Assembly (NCBI GenBank): GCA_016197225.1
Contig: JACPWC010000038.1
Span: forward strand, 1-35,762
Reading direction: 5' to 3'
DNA from: Chloroflexota bacterium
Lineage (GTDB): Bacteria; Chloroflexota; Anaerolineae; Anaerolineales; VGOW01
Length of the DNA stretch: 35,762 nucleotides
Both the position numbers and the translations under genes were made by a program. The notes below the pieces were generated by a model. The model ran no database searches. It was not told where the DNA came from and saw only the letters and a list, made by a program, of their open reading frames with translations. This document shows positions 15,898 to 23,776 of the stretch, in pieces. How positions within the stretch are numbered: position 1 is the first letter of the stretch; each line of letters starts with the position of its first letter.

Positions 15898-16326
15898 ATG
15901 GCCGTTTATCGTGAACGCAAACGCATCCACCCTGCCCTGCTCATCGGGCTGGCGGCAGTTAGCATTGCCGTTTTGATTCTGGCGGTGGCGCTGATCTTCT
16001 TCCGGCCCGCGCCCGCCGACCCGATGATCGAAGCGCGGATGAAAGCGTCGGAGGCCGCGCAGGGGCTGGAAGTCTTTACCATCGAATACCCGCAGGCGGC
16101 GCAGGGCGCGGAACTGGCCGGGGCGCTCGGCGCGCTGGCGCGGGCGCAAGCCGCGTTTGAGTCCGCTCAAGATGAGTTGGCTAAAATAGATGCGGCGGCG
16201 GCGGAACAAATCGCCGCCGACTTTGCCGCGCTGAAAGCGAAAGCCGGGGCGCACGCCCCGGCGGAGGAAGTGCTGCCGCTGGCCGAGGCGTTGAGGGAGA
16301 AGTTGTTAGCTCTGGCCGGTGGCTAA
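15898..16326 (+). CDS. Membrane-anchored small protein with FTR1-like helical segment
   Basis: 142 residues. AAGGA precedes the ATG by about 7 nt, and the gene starts 10 bp after the HyuA-like stop, ending the operon. A basic N-terminus (MAVYRERKRIHP) is followed by one membrane helix (about 13-36), then an Ala/Glu-rich helical domain outside the membrane. The C-terminal stretch FAALKAKAGAHAPAEEVLPL aligns by eye with the FKDLRDGIKAGKPLADLETL segment of the operon's lipoprotein and FADLRTKMQAGAPAADVEQS of the permease. A helper role in iron uptake is suggested by this match and by position. No named family was recognised. Confidence 0.65.
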   Translation: MAVYRERKRIHPALLIGLAAVSIAVLILAVALIFFRPAPADPMIEARMKASEAAQGLEVFTIEYPQAAQGAELAGALGALARAQAAFESAQDELAKIDAAAAEQIAADFAALKAKAGAHAPAEEVLPLAEALREKLLALAGG

Positions 16327-16380
16327 CGTTTGTAGCGCCACCAAACAAAAAGCCGCCTACCGAGGTGATGCGGCCGGAGA

Positions 16381-17256
16381 TTATTTGTTCACCACCACCA
16401 TCTCACTGATCTTGCCGCGTTTGGCGGCCTTCGAGTTGATGGATCGATTCGCCTTTAGCTCGACACGCTTGAAGCCAAAATACAGCCGCCGGGTGTAATC
16501 CGACCACGAGTTGTTCACCATCACCCGGCACCCTTTTTCATCAAGCGCCCGCGCCACCAGCGCCAGCGACTCGTGCTCAAACTTTCCAAAGGGTTGCATG
16601 GTGTAACTGGTAAAGCTAGCCGTCTTGCTCAACGGATAGTACGGCGGATCAAAATAAACGAAATCGTCCTTCCTGGCCCGCTTGAGAACGTCGCGAAAGT
16701 CGGCCACTTCGATGCTCACGCCGTCGAGGGCGCGGCTGGCGGCGCGCAGTTCATCGGGGTCGAAGATGCCGGGATTTTTGTAGCGGCCCATAGGCACGTT
16801 GAACAGGCCTTTACGGTTGACGCGGTAGAGGCCGTTGTAACAGGTCTTGTTGAGATAAATGAGGCGGGCGGCCCGTTCCACGTTGTTCTGGTGAGGTTGC
16901 CTCTCAGCGCGCACAGCGTAGTAATACCGGCGGCTGTGGTTCTCTTTGTGATCGGCGAGGATCTCAATGACGGCTTCCACGTCGTCGCGAACGGCGCGGT
17001 AACAATTGATCAGTTCCTCATTGGAGTCGGTTAAGCTCACTCGCTTCAGCGAAGCCTTCAACTCGCCGCTCTGAATCAAATTGTAGAGATGAAAATATAC
17101 CGCCGCGCTTCCGACAAACGGCTCGTGGTAGCCGGAGAACTGGCGCGGAAACAGCGGCTGGAGTTGCGAGAGCAGCTGGGTCTTGCCGCCCGCCCATTTG
17201 AGGAACGGCTTGGGCGCGTTGGCCAGACGAGACGTGAGGGAGGGAAGTTTTTTCAT
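16381..17256 (-). CDS. DNA adenine-N6 methyltransferase (Dam/D12 class)
   Basis: 291 residues. The SAM-binding motif FLKWAGGKTQLL is near the N-terminus (about 18-29), HEPFVGSAAVYFHL follows, and the catalytic motif is DPPY (203-206, in VYFDPPYYPLS), the order of the D12/Dam alpha class. Members methylate adenine in short palindromes such as GATC. No endonuclease is adjacent, so it appears to be an orphan methylase that might regulate transcription, replication or repair. The target site cannot be predicted confidently. A promoter lies just upstream and the gene is divergent from a SET-domain gene. Confidence 0.93.
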   Translation of the reverse strand: MKKLPSLTSRLANAPKPFLKWAGGKTQLLSQLQPLFPRQFSGYHEPFVGSAAVYFHLYNLIQSGELKASLKRVSLTDSNEELINCYRAVRDDVEAVIEILADHKENHSRRYYYAVRAERQPHQNNVERAARLIYLNKTCYNGLYRVNRKGLFNVPMGRYKNPGIFDPDELRAASRALDGVSIEVADFRDVLKRARKDDFVYFDPPYYPLSKTASFTSYTMQPFGKFEHESLALVARALDEKGCRVMVNNSWSDYTRRLYFGFKRVELKANRSINSKAAKRGKISEMVVVNK

Positions 17257-17270
17257 GAGTGAGGTTTTGA

Positions 17271-17299
17271 ATTGTAGCCGCTTTCAGCGCAACCTTCAA
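17271..17299 (-). promoter_or_regulatory. Promoter of the adenine methylase
   Basis: Read on the minus strand: TTGAAG (17294-17299), 17-bp spacer, TACAAT (17271-17276), 15 bp before the start codon. Confidence 0.6.
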
Positions 17300-17331
17300 T
17301 TCCTGTCAGCATTAAAATATCGCCCGGCCTC

Positions 17332-17359
17332 TTGACTTTTCTCAACTCGGCCTTATATT
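17332..17359 (+). promoter_or_regulatory. Promoter of the SET-domain gene
   Basis: TTGACT (17332-17337), 16-bp spacer, TATATT (17354-17359). GGAGGG at about 17374 gives a strong ribosome binding site for the ATG at 17385. Confidence 0.6.
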
Positions 17360-17384
17360 GCACTATAAATGTTGGAGGGAATCC

Positions 17385-17843
17385 ATGATCCACGTTGAAC
17401 GCGGCGGCAGTGCTTACGGAGCGCGGCTCATCACCGGCGAACCTTACACTCGCGGCCAGTTGATTTATCGCATCGAAGGCTATCACCTTGTCCGCCAACC
17501 CACCTATCAAACCATCCAGGTCGGTCAGGATACGCATATTGAAGAACTGGGGGTGCTGGCCTACCTCAACCACTCATGCCAACCCAATACCATCGTGGAC
17601 ACGACGGGCCTCACCATCACCGCCGCCCGCGATATTGCCGTCGGTGAGGAACTCACCTTTTTCTACCCGTCCACCGAATGGGAAATGGATCGGCCTTTTG
17701 TCTGCCTGTGCGGCGCGCCGCAGTGTGTGCGGCTGGTGGCCGGGGCCAAGTATCTCTCGATTGACACCCTCAGCCGTTACTTCGTCAACCAACATATTCG
17801 CGAGATGGCCCAGGCCTCGCTGGCTCAAATACTCAACGTGTGA
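17385..17843 (+). CDS. SET-domain protein (putative protein lysine methyltransferase)
   Basis: 152 residues, starting at ATG 17385 after GGAGGG. It carries compact SET-domain hallmarks: the N-terminal [14 protein letters not shown], the SAM-pocket knot motif [10 protein letters not shown] (NHSCxPN at 62-68), GEELTFFY with the catalytic-type tyrosine (Tyr94), and a post-SET cysteine cluster (CLCGAPQC, Cys107/109/114) that in eukaryotes binds zinc with one cysteine of the knot. Stand-alone SET proteins occur sporadically in bacteria, and few have known substrates. It is divergent from a DNA methylase, and its 3' end overlaps the DinB gene by 11 bp. Substrate unknown. Confidence 0.88.
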   Translation: MIHVERGGSAYGARLITGEPYTRGQLIYRIEGYHLVRQPTYQTIQVGQDTHIEELGVLAYLNHSCQPNTIVDTTGLTITAARDIAVGEELTFFYPSTEWEMDRPFVCLCGAPQCVRLVAGAKYLSIDTLSRYFVNQHIREMAQASLAQILNV

Positions 17844-18419
17844 TCTGCCGGGCCGCCCGGGCCTGCCGCACAATTTCGGCAATGTGATTCAGGTGGCTGT
17901 CGTCGTGCGAGAGGCCGCGAATGAAGCGGTTGACGCAATTCACCTGCTCACTGCCCTCAAAAGGCTGATAGGTGTTGTCGAAGTCAGGCGGGCCGGCCAC
18001 ATCTCCAGGCTTGCCAGCCGCATCCGGCGGCTTTCCTTGAGGCGCTCGCGGCACTGCCGGATTGTGGTCACTTCCTGCCAGGGCACTTCACTGCGCGAGC
18101 GACCATGCCAGGCTACGCCGCGCGCCAGTTCGGCGGCCAGGGCCGCGCTCTCCTCAGCTGAGGCGGTGGTGTGAACAATCACGTGGCCCAGCGTCCAGGC
18201 CAGGTTCACCTCGTCATCCGTCGCCGCCGCGTCGTCTTTGGCCATCGGATCATCCGGCCCAAAGATCACGTCGGCATCCACGCAATCGGCGATCAAGTTG
18301 TGAATGGTGTCCACCATTTCGTCCGTCAGGCGACGCAAATCGTCGAGCGTCAGGCCGTCGGCCAGTTGGGCCATCGTCTTTTGTTTGTTACGCACTGAAG
18401 CAAAATCGAGCATCGTCAT
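17833..18419 (-). pseudogene. DinB-family protein gene with an apparent one-base deletion
   Basis: The first frame (18419 or, by spacing from GAGG, 18413 downwards) encodes a DinB/YfiT-like four-helix bundle, including [14 protein letters not shown] and ECRERL-type helices up to about Trp141. It then reads into non-conserved residues and stops at 17940. The conserved last helix ([20 protein letters not shown]) lies in the -1 frame, ending at 17833. The shift falls in the GC run at about 17988-18000, where restoring one base would give WPGPPDFDN. DinB-like proteins are metal-dependent transferases, for example with bacillithiol or mycothiol. This is either a real frameshift or a sequencing error. 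Confidence 0.75.
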
Positions 18420-18439
18420 ATCCTCTTTACGATCATCAT

Positions 18440-18835
18440 TTATGGCGGCGGCTGGTAGCCAATCAGGCTACACCGGTAATCCATCATCCAGGCATTGTCA
18501 TATTGCCCCAAAAGATCGTCGGCGGTGTAGCAAACCTTCCTCGCTTCGCGCAGTTTACTTTCACGAACCAACTGGTCGGTGCGCAGCAAATAGACTTGAG
18601 CCGCCTGCCAGCGCATGCCGCCGTCCACGATCATCCACAGGCCGCTCACAAAGTAACGCCCGGCTTCCACCGGGTTGCCGTGCCGCCATTCAATCTCGGC
18701 CCGGTATAGAGTCCGCGAAGTGCGATAGCGGCTCAACCCGTCGGCAACCACACGCAGGCCGGCCACGCCGCCGACCAGGCCCAGAACGGCCACCAGCAAA
18801 ACTGTGGCAATAACGCCGGTTTGCAACTTCTTCAT
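18440..18835 (-). CDS. Membrane-anchored protein of unknown function
   Basis: 131 residues: MKKLQTGVI followed by one N-terminal hydrophobic helix (about 8-32), then a soluble, mostly helical domain ([40 protein letters not shown]). The repeated A/E-rich helix pairs hint at a TPR-like fold, but the match is weak. It lies 19 bp downstream of the Kbl-like gene on the same strand and 20 bp upstream of the DinB gene, so the three may share a transcript. No family was recognised. Confidence 0.7.
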   Translation of the reverse strand: MKKLQTGVIATVLLVAVLGLVGGVAGLRVVADGLSRYRTSRTLYRAEIEWRHGNPVEAGRYFVSGLWMIVDGGMRWQAAQVYLLRTDQLVRESKLREARKVCYTADDLLGQYDNAWMMDYRCSLIGYQPPP

Positions 18836-18854
18836 GGCGGCCTCCCGTGTTAAG

Positions 18855-20042
18855 CTAAATCACACGTAGTTCCTTCCCCACCTTTACAAACGCCTCCAGC
18901 CCCTTATTCAAATCATCATGGCTATGGGCGGCAGAGATCATCACCCGAATGCGGGCCTTGCCTTTGGGCACGGTCGGAAAACCAATTGACATGGCGAACA
19001 CGCCGTTCTCGAATAAAGTCCGGCTGAACTGCTGGGCCAGTTGCGCTTCGCCCAACATCACCGGCGTGATCGGCGTGGCGCTAACACCGGTGTCGAAGCC
19101 GAAGGTCTTCATCTCGGCTTTGAAGTAGCGGGCGTTGTCCCACAAGCGATCCACAAGTTCGGTGGACTCTTCGAGCAGGTCAATGGCGGCCAGGCAGGCG
19201 GCCACGTCCGGCACGGTCATGGCGCTGGAAAAAAGGAAGGGGCGGCCACGCTGGCGCAACCACTCGACGACGGTGGCATCCCCGGCCACACAGCCGCCCA
19301 CCACGCCAAACGCTTTAGACAGGGTGCCGATTTCCACATCCACTTTGTGGTGAAGGTTGAAGTGATCCACGATGCCGCGCCCGCCCTTGCCCAGCACACC
19401 TTCGCCGTGCGCGTCGTCCACCATGAGCAGGTAGCCTTCCTCTTCAGCCACTTTCAAAACGTCGGGCAGGGGCGCAATGTCGCCGTCCATGCTGAACACG
19501 CCGTCGGTGATGATCATGGCCCGGCGGAAGCCGGTTTTCTTTTCGGCGGCGATCACTTCGCGCAGGCTATTCACGTTGTTGTGCGAGTAACGGACGATTT
19601 TTGCGCCGGAGAGACGACAGCCGTCAATGATGCTGGCGTGATTCAGTTCGTCGGAGAAGACCACGTCTTCTTTGCCGACGAGGGCAGGCACAGTGGCCAG
19701 GTTGGCGGTAAACCCGGATTGAAAGGTGATGCAGGCCTCGGCGCCTTTGAAGGTTGCCAGCCGCCGTTCGAGTTCAAGATGCAGTTCCGTCGTGCCGGCA
19801 ATCGAGCGCACTGCCGCCGGGCCGAGGCCATATTTTTCCATCGCGGCTTTGGCGGCGGCCAGAAGGCGCGGGTGGTTGGCCAGGCCGAGGTAGTTGTTAG
19901 AGCAGAAGTTGAGGACGCGCTTGCCGTCCACGATCAGCCACGCGCCCTGCGGCGAGCCGAGCGCCCGAATGTTGTTGTAGAGGCCCTGCTGCCTGAGGCC
20001 GGCGAGTTCGTCGGCGATCCATTGGGTTTTGGAATTGGTCAT
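18855..20042 (-). CDS. kbl: Glycine C-acetyltransferase / 2-amino-3-ketobutyrate CoA ligase-like PLP enzyme
   Basis: 395 residues of the alpha-oxoamine synthase family (fold type I PLP). Visible motifs are [13 protein letters not shown], the acyl-CoA-side [27 protein letters not shown] (the aspartate that holds the PLP ring nitrogen) and the Schiff-base lysine Lys243 in GTLSKAFG. The length and the N-terminus ([22 protein letters not shown]) fit Kbl better than BioF, which is usually shorter and sits in biotin operons. Kbl condenses or cleaves glycine and acetyl-CoA in threonine breakdown. No threonine dehydrogenase gene is beside it, so BioF or a related acyltransferase remains possible. GGAG precedes the ATG. 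Confidence 0.85.
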   Translation of the reverse strand: MTNSKTQWIADELAGLRQQGLYNNIRALGSPQGAWLIVDGKRVLNFCSNNYLGLANHPRLLAAAKAAMEKYGLGPAAVRSIAGTTELHLELERRLATFKGAEACITFQSGFTANLATVPALVGKEDVVFSDELNHASIIDGCRLSGAKIVRYSHNNVNSLREVIAAEKKTGFRRAMIITDGVFSMDGDIAPLPDVLKVAEEEGYLLMVDDAHGEGVLGKGGRGIVDHFNLHHKVDVEIGTLSKAFGVVGGCVAGDATVVEWLRQRGRPFLFSSAMTVPDVAACLAAIDLLEESTELVDRLWDNARYFKAEMKTFGFDTGVSATPITPVMLGEAQLAQQFSRTLFENGVFAMSIGFPTVPKGKARIRVMISAAHSHDDLNKGLEAFVKVGKELRVI

Positions 20043-20054
20043 GGGGGTCTCCGG

Positions 20055-20095
20055 GAATTAGAGATTAGAGAATTGGAGATTAGAGATTGGATTTT
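20055..20095. repeat. Direct word repeat (GAGATTAGAGA family)
   Basis: Several copies of GAGATTAGAG/GGAGATTAGAG run head to tail. A 21-nt stretch beginning at 20061 is identical to one inside maf (2963). The block supplies the last codons and stop of the GIY-YIG gene. Confidence 0.85.
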
Positions 20096-20331
20096 ATCAG
20101 CGCCTGTTTCTTTAATCGTGGCAGGCGTTTGATTGCCAGTTCGCGTTTTTGCGCGGCGGAACGGCTCGGCAAATTTTCCGAATACACCAGCCGCACCGGG
20201 CGGCGAAGTTTGGTGTATTTTGCGCCGCGTCCGGCGTTGTGCGTTTTCACCCGCCGCTCCAGGTCGGTCGTCCAGCCGGTATAAAACGTGCCGTCGGCGC
20301 ATTCGAGGATGTAGCAGAAGGGCATAGTCAT
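20080..20331 (-). CDS. GIY-YIG nuclease-domain protein (UPF0213-like)
   Basis: 83 residues from the ATG at 20331, or 81 from the ATG at 20325. It is a minimal GIY-YIG domain: [20 protein letters not shown] (the YIL...YTG strands and the catalytic arginine region ERRVKTHN), then [16 protein letters not shown] and [18 protein letters not shown]. Such single-domain proteins are common and of uncertain role, perhaps DNA repair. The first ATG belongs to a CAGTGAACAGT repeat and the stop codon lies in a GAGATTAG repeat, so the gene is bracketed by two different word-repeat elements. The second ATG is the safer start. Confidence 0.88.
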   Translation of the reverse strand: MTMPFCYILECADGTFYTGWTTDLERRVKTHNAGRGAKYTKLRRPVRLVYSENLPSRSAAQKRELAIKRLPRLKKQALIKSNL

Positions 20332-20390
20332 CAGTGAACAGTCATCAGTGAACAGTGCGGCTGGAACTGTTCACTATTCACTGTTTACTG
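20332..20390. repeat. Inverted word repeat (CAGTGAACAGT family)
   Basis: Arms 20332-20356 and 20366-20390 pair at 21 of 25 positions around a 9-nt loop. It lies between the stop of the prephenate-dehydrogenase-like gene and the GIY-YIG start. The word is shared with 7811-7853. Confidence 0.85.
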
Positions 20391-20391
20391 T

Positions 20392-21369
20392 TTACTTCTT
20401 CTTCCGGCCCAGCCCAATCATCTGCCCCAGTACTTGCCCGGCGGTGGGCGTTTCGAATTCCGGTTTCTCTTCGGCCTCCCAGTCTGCTTCGGCGCGCTTC
20501 TTCAGCCACACTTCGCGAGTGAGCGTTGCTTCGGTGAGCAGGGCATCGAGTGTGGCGCTGTCATTTTCGGCAATGGCTTTGCGTATTCGGCTGAGTTGAT
20601 TCTGGGCTTCGTCAAGCGCGTGGAGAGCGCCGGCCTGATTCAAAAGCGTGGCGGCGCGAACGGCGGCCGGGCTGACAAACGAGACGGGCGCGGTGGCGGT
20701 GGCAAAGGTGCGGTCGGCCAGTTTGCGCGCGTCGGCCCAGCCGGGCGCGGTGCTCACTGCCTGAATCAGCGCCGCAGACAACAGGGCCGGCAAGGTGTTA
20801 GTTCCGGCCAGCAGGGAATCATACTCAAGCGCGTCCACAAAAAACGGCGTTGCCCCGGTGAGCCGGGCAAAGTCGTTCAACAATTTGAGAGCTTCGGGCG
20901 GCGGGTCAGCCTCGGGCACGAGCGCCCACAGCCCGTTATCAAACAAGTCAGCGCGGGCGGCGTCGAGACCGGTGAGGCCGTCGTGCAAGTACAGTGGGTT
21001 GAGGATGGGACCGCCGCCGACAAAATAACGATCTGCTGGAATGAGTTCAGCCGCCCAGGCCAGCACCGGCGCTTTGAGCGGGGCAACGTCGGAGACCACA
21101 CTGCCCGGCTTGAGGCTGGGCGCAACTTCCTGCATGGCCTGGCGCAATTCCTGAAGCGGCACGCACAGCAAAATCAAGTCGGCGTTTTCGGCGGCGGCGG
21201 GCAGGTTCCACTCGGCGCGATCAATGGCGCCTTTGGCCTGCGCCTGGCGGCCCGTCTCAGGCGAGCGGTCGTGGCCGATCACGGTCAGTCCATCCACTGC
21301 TTTTCGTTTGAGGGCCAGGCCGATGCTGGTTCCGACTCTGCCGAGGCCGATGAGGGTGATTTGAGGCAT
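20392..21369 (-). CDS. Prephenate/arogenate dehydrogenase-family protein
   Basis: 325 residues. The N-terminal Rossmann motif ITLIGLGRVGTSIGLAL binds NAD(P). LILLCVPLQELRQAMQEVAP, VVSDVAPLKAPVLAWA (the conserved D-x-x-S/P-x-K region) and a GGGPILNP segment fit TyrA-like dehydrogenases. The C-terminal helical part (LEYDSLLAGTNTLPALLSAA) replaces the typical H-x-x-x-A-x-x-S-H dimerisation pattern. TyrA oxidises prephenate or arogenate on the route to tyrosine. No aromatic-pathway neighbours are present, so a different substrate is possible. It precedes the GIY-YIG gene on the same strand. Confidence 0.75.
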   Translation of the reverse strand: MPQITLIGLGRVGTSIGLALKRKAVDGLTVIGHDRSPETGRQAQAKGAIDRAEWNLPAAAENADLILLCVPLQELRQAMQEVAPSLKPGSVVSDVAPLKAPVLAWAAELIPADRYFVGGGPILNPLYLHDGLTGLDAARADLFDNGLWALVPEADPPPEALKLLNDFARLTGATPFFVDALEYDSLLAGTNTLPALLSAALIQAVSTAPGWADARKLADRTFATATAPVSFVSPAAVRAATLLNQAGALHALDEAQNQLSRIRKAIAENDSATLDALLTEATLTREVWLKKRAEADWEAEEKPEFETPTAGQVLGQMIGLGRKKK

Positions 21370-21390
21370 TTGCGATTTTGGATTGCGGGT

Positions 21391-21903
21391 TTAGTTGGCG
21401 TTATCGGCGGCTTGCAACTCTGGCAACCACGCCAATTCCCGACTCTTATTCTGATGATGACGAATCAGGGAGACGACGCTGGCTGAGCCGCCGGCGGCTT
21501 CGGCCAGGTCGGCCCCCCAGGCCGGATGTTGAACGGCGACGACGAAAGGTCTGGCCCACCACGACGGTTTCCCTGTCTCTGTTCCTCCCCATTTTTCTGC
21601 AAGTCGCGGCATGAATTTGAATCCCAACACGATGGCCACTTTCTCCCAGGCCGCCAGCGGCATTTTGCTTTTGCCCACGTCGTGCAAGAGGGCGGCGGTG
21701 AGCAGGTCGCGGTCAGTGTAGCCCTGCTTCATCAACGTTTGCCAGACGCAGTAAGCATGATGTTGCTCGGCGGGAGTCATGCGGCAGAAGAGATCGAAGA
21801 GCGATGGCGTGAGCCAGGCGCGCACTTCGGCCAGCGCCTCAGGCGGCATTCGCGTTGTGAGCAGTCGCCCGAACTGCCAGATTCGATAACGCGCGCCGGT
21901 CAT
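21391..21903 (-). CDS. HD-domain phosphohydrolase-like protein
   Basis: 170 residues. The HD core is visible: a first histidine region (EQHHAYCVWQTL, His48/49), the metal-binding pair His74-Asp75 in TAALLHDVGKSKMP, and later histidines in VAVQHPAWGADLA and LIRHHQNKS. The set fits a small HD hydrolase acting on a nucleotide or phosphoester. Its ATG overlaps the stop of the upstream M50 protease gene (TGATG), so the two are translationally coupled. Substrate unknown. Confidence 0.85.
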   Translation of the reverse strand: MTGARYRIWQFGRLLTTRMPPEALAEVRAWLTPSLFDLFCRMTPAEQHHAYCVWQTLMKQGYTDRDLLTAALLHDVGKSKMPLAAWEKVAIVLGFKFMPRLAEKWGGTETGKPSWWARPFVVAVQHPAWGADLAEAAGGSASVVSLIRHHQNKSRELAWLPELQAADNAN

Positions 21904-22550
21904 CAGCCGACCAGAAGGTTGAAGAGGCCTTGTTGGGCCGGGCCGACGAGGAAGCCAAGCAGGTTGAAGCCAAAGCCGAACTGCTCACCAATCCGCCCAC
22001 TGACGACCAGCAACAGCAACAGGATCGGCCCCACCTGCTCCAGCCCGGCCAGCGCGTTGGCCCACTGATCGGGCAGAACGCCCAGCGCCACTTTGAAGCC
22101 GTCGAGGGGCGAAATAGGAATCAGGTTGAACAGCATGAGGCCGAGGTTGACTTGAATAAAGATTGAAAGGAAGTCGGAGAGCGAGGGGATAATCTCGCCC
22201 ACGCCGCCAACGTTGAGCGCGCCGCCCAGGCCCAGCCGAAACGGAATGGCGGCCAACAACGCCATAAGAAAGTTCGAGAGCGGCCCGGCGAAGGCGACGA
22301 TAGCCATGCCGGTGCGAATCGGGACGCGGTAGTTGCGAGGGTTGGTGAGCACCGGCCTGCCCCAGCCAAAGCCACTGACAATGAAGAGAAGCGAGCCAAA
22401 TGGATCGAGATGCGCCAGCGGGTTGAGCGTCACCCGCCCCTGACTACGCGGCGTCGGATCGCCCAGGTTGTCGGCGACAAGCGCATGGGCAAACTCGTGG
22501 ACGGTGATGGCGAGGATGAGGGTGATGCCGAGAGAGATGTAGAGGGACAT
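21903..22550 (-). CDS. M50 (site-2-type) membrane metalloprotease-like protein
   Basis: 215 residues, mostly hydrophobic, with five or so membrane helices. The zinc motif HEFAH (His18, Glu19, His22) lies in the first helix. TLNPLAHLDPFGSLLF and the third ligand region FNLIPISPLDG, typical of compact S2P proteases of the YwhC/RseP-like class, follow. These enzymes cut substrates within the membrane, often to release regulators. There is no PDZ or CBS domain. The gene is coupled to the HD gene by a one-base stop-start overlap. The substrate is not evident. Confidence 0.92.
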   Translation of the reverse strand: MSLYISLGITLILAITVHEFAHALVADNLGDPTPRSQGRVTLNPLAHLDPFGSLLFIVSGFGWGRPVLTNPRNYRVPIRTGMAIVAFAGPLSNFLMALLAAIPFRLGLGGALNVGGVGEIIPSLSDFLSIFIQVNLGLMLFNLIPISPLDGFKVALGVLPDQWANALAGLEQVGPILLLLLVVSGRIGEQFGFGFNLLGFLVGPAQQGLFNLLVG

Positions 22551-22562
22551 ACGGATTGCCTT

Positions 22563-22760
22563 TTATCCTAGAGGATCTTTTTGCCCAACCTTAACTTCAA
22601 AGATACCCGCTTCATCGTAATTCTCACGCATCTTGGCGCGCAGCAAATGCTCTCGCCTTCTCGCAACTTTTTCATAACGATATGCCTCCACGAGTATAGG
22701 TACTCCGCTCTCGACCAAAACAACAATCCAAATAATCTCTGGTGTTTTACGATGCTTCAT
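22563..22760 (-). CDS. Small hypothetical protein coupled to the nuclease-like gene
   Basis: 65 residues (MKHRKTPEIIWIVVLVES...), one possible hydrophobic stretch (about 8-24) and a basic middle (YEKVARRREHLLRAK). Its ATG at 22760 lies 14 bp inside the end of the upstream 309-residue gene, so the two are coupled. Like its neighbour it is visibly AT-richer than the surrounding DNA. No family was recognised. Confidence 0.6.
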   Translation of the reverse strand: MKHRKTPEIIWIVVLVESGVPILVEAYRYEKVARRREHLLRAKMRENYDEAGIFEVKVGQKDPLG

Positions 22761-23676
22761 TGGTTGCCCCTCTAGTGGCGATTCGGTTATGCCATCCGGC
22801 TACATCGGCATACTCAAAAAATGTGCAAAGTTCGCCTAGCCCACTTACTTGAAAAGTTGGCCGATTGATTTGCCGCACGAAGAGTGAGCGTCTGGCATCA
22901 TTCGCGACAATACTGAATCTGGGTCGAAGCGCAGAAGCCACCAAATGAATGTCGTTGAAACGAAGTAATCCGGAGTAAATTGGCGTTGAGTGTTCCACTT
23001 CAAACAAAGCTCTCAATTTGCTTGAGCCTCGCTCTACCCAGATTACATCCACTTCTTGTAAAGTACCGGCAATAGGTTCAAAGCCAAAAGGCAGAGCATC
23101 ACGACAATCAAAACGATTTGTCAGAGACCATTCTAACTTAGAGCGATCATTTTGAGGAATCCAGATGTCGTAGCCTTTAGCTGCTCCTATGGCCCCCAGA
23201 AAGGTCTGGATTTGAGAATGCGAAAATTCTGGCGCAAACTTCAACCGAGTCGAGTCAATCAGTCTTTCAATTTCACCCCAACCAAAATAAGCTTCAACGT
23301 TGAATCTTCCAGCCCCAGCAATGTAAAGTTCAGTTCCGTCGTTCTTTAGATAGATTTGTGCTTTGTACTGACCATCTCCGGCTGGAGTAAGTGATTGAAA
23401 AACATCCTCATATTCAGCAAGTGGCACGAGCACTGGTTCAATTTGATTGTCCCAAAGAAAGCAAACTATAGAAGGGTATCCCTCCAGCCTTCGCAAGTCT
23501 TCGCTTCTCAAGCCATAGAAGGTCTGATTTTTGCTATGAACTTTGGAATAGCGGACGTAAACTCGCAGACCACCTTCCCCGATCTCATATAAAGATTGGC
23601 TTCCTTCCAGCTTGCGTACCAAACCATAACGCTTGGATAGTTCCCCAAGAAAAGCCGCTTTGATTTCATTTGCCAT
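22747..23676 (-). CDS. Putative PD-(D/E)xK nuclease-like protein on an AT-richer island
   Basis: 309 residues. The N-terminal half (KRYGLVRKLEGSQSLYEI, RVYVRYSKVHSKNQTFYGLR, GYPSIVCFLWD) resembles the N-terminal region of some restriction-type proteins. The C-terminal half contains GYDIWIPQNDRSK, EVDVIWVERGSSKLRALFEV and EVEHSTPIYSGLLRFND, an EVDVIW...FEVEH spacing that fits a PD-(D/E)xK-type catalytic core (D...E-x-E). It and its coupled neighbour differ in base and codon use from the rest of the window, suggesting transfer. No methylase is adjacent; the nearest is 5.5 kb away on the same strand. A defence role is inference; the fold assignment needs a profile search. Confidence 0.55.
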   Translation of the reverse strand: MANEIKAAFLGELSKRYGLVRKLEGSQSLYEIGEGGLRVYVRYSKVHSKNQTFYGLRSEDLRRLEGYPSIVCFLWDNQIEPVLVPLAEYEDVFQSLTPAGDGQYKAQIYLKNDGTELYIAGAGRFNVEAYFGWGEIERLIDSTRLKFAPEFSHSQIQTFLGAIGAAKGYDIWIPQNDRSKLEWSLTNRFDCRDALPFGFEPIAGTLQEVDVIWVERGSSKLRALFEVEHSTPIYSGLLRFNDIHLVASALRPRFSIVANDARRSLFVRQINRPTFQVSGLGELCTFFEYADVAGWHNRIATRGATNEAS

Positions 23677-23740
23677 AGTTATAGCCGTCAGCTTTCTTTT
23701 GTTATAGCAACTATCTACCTGTTATTTATGATGCCTCTTC

Positions 23741-23770
23741 TGATTATATCACCCGCCTCTCTGCTATAAT
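23741..23770 (+). promoter_or_regulatory. Promoter of the DUF951 gene (probably leaderless)
   Basis: TATAAT (23765-23770) lies 6 bp before the ATG at 23777, with a weak TGATTA 18 bp upstream. Transcription would begin at or next to the start codon, and no ribosome binding site is present. Confidence 0.6.
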
Positions 23771-23776
23771 CCCCTC

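Noticed and set aside
16351-16376. Terminator between the iron operon and the methylase gene
   Set aside because: GCCGC/GCGGC gives only a 5-bp outer stem without a T tract; too weak to call.
17988-18000. Programmed -1 frameshift in the DinB gene
   Set aside because: No slippery heptamer or downstream pseudoknot is evident; mutation or error is simpler.
19041-20132. 363-residue plus-strand open frame
   Set aside because: It mirrors the Kbl-like gene in a GC-rich region; codon pattern and lack of motifs mark it as a shadow.
20434-21486. 350-residue plus-strand open frame
   Set aside because: Antisense shadow of the prephenate-dehydrogenase-like gene.
16381-23676. Restriction-modification system formed by the adenine methylase and the nuclease-like protein
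   Set aside because: They lie over 5 kb apart with unrelated genes between and different base use; no evidence of pairing.
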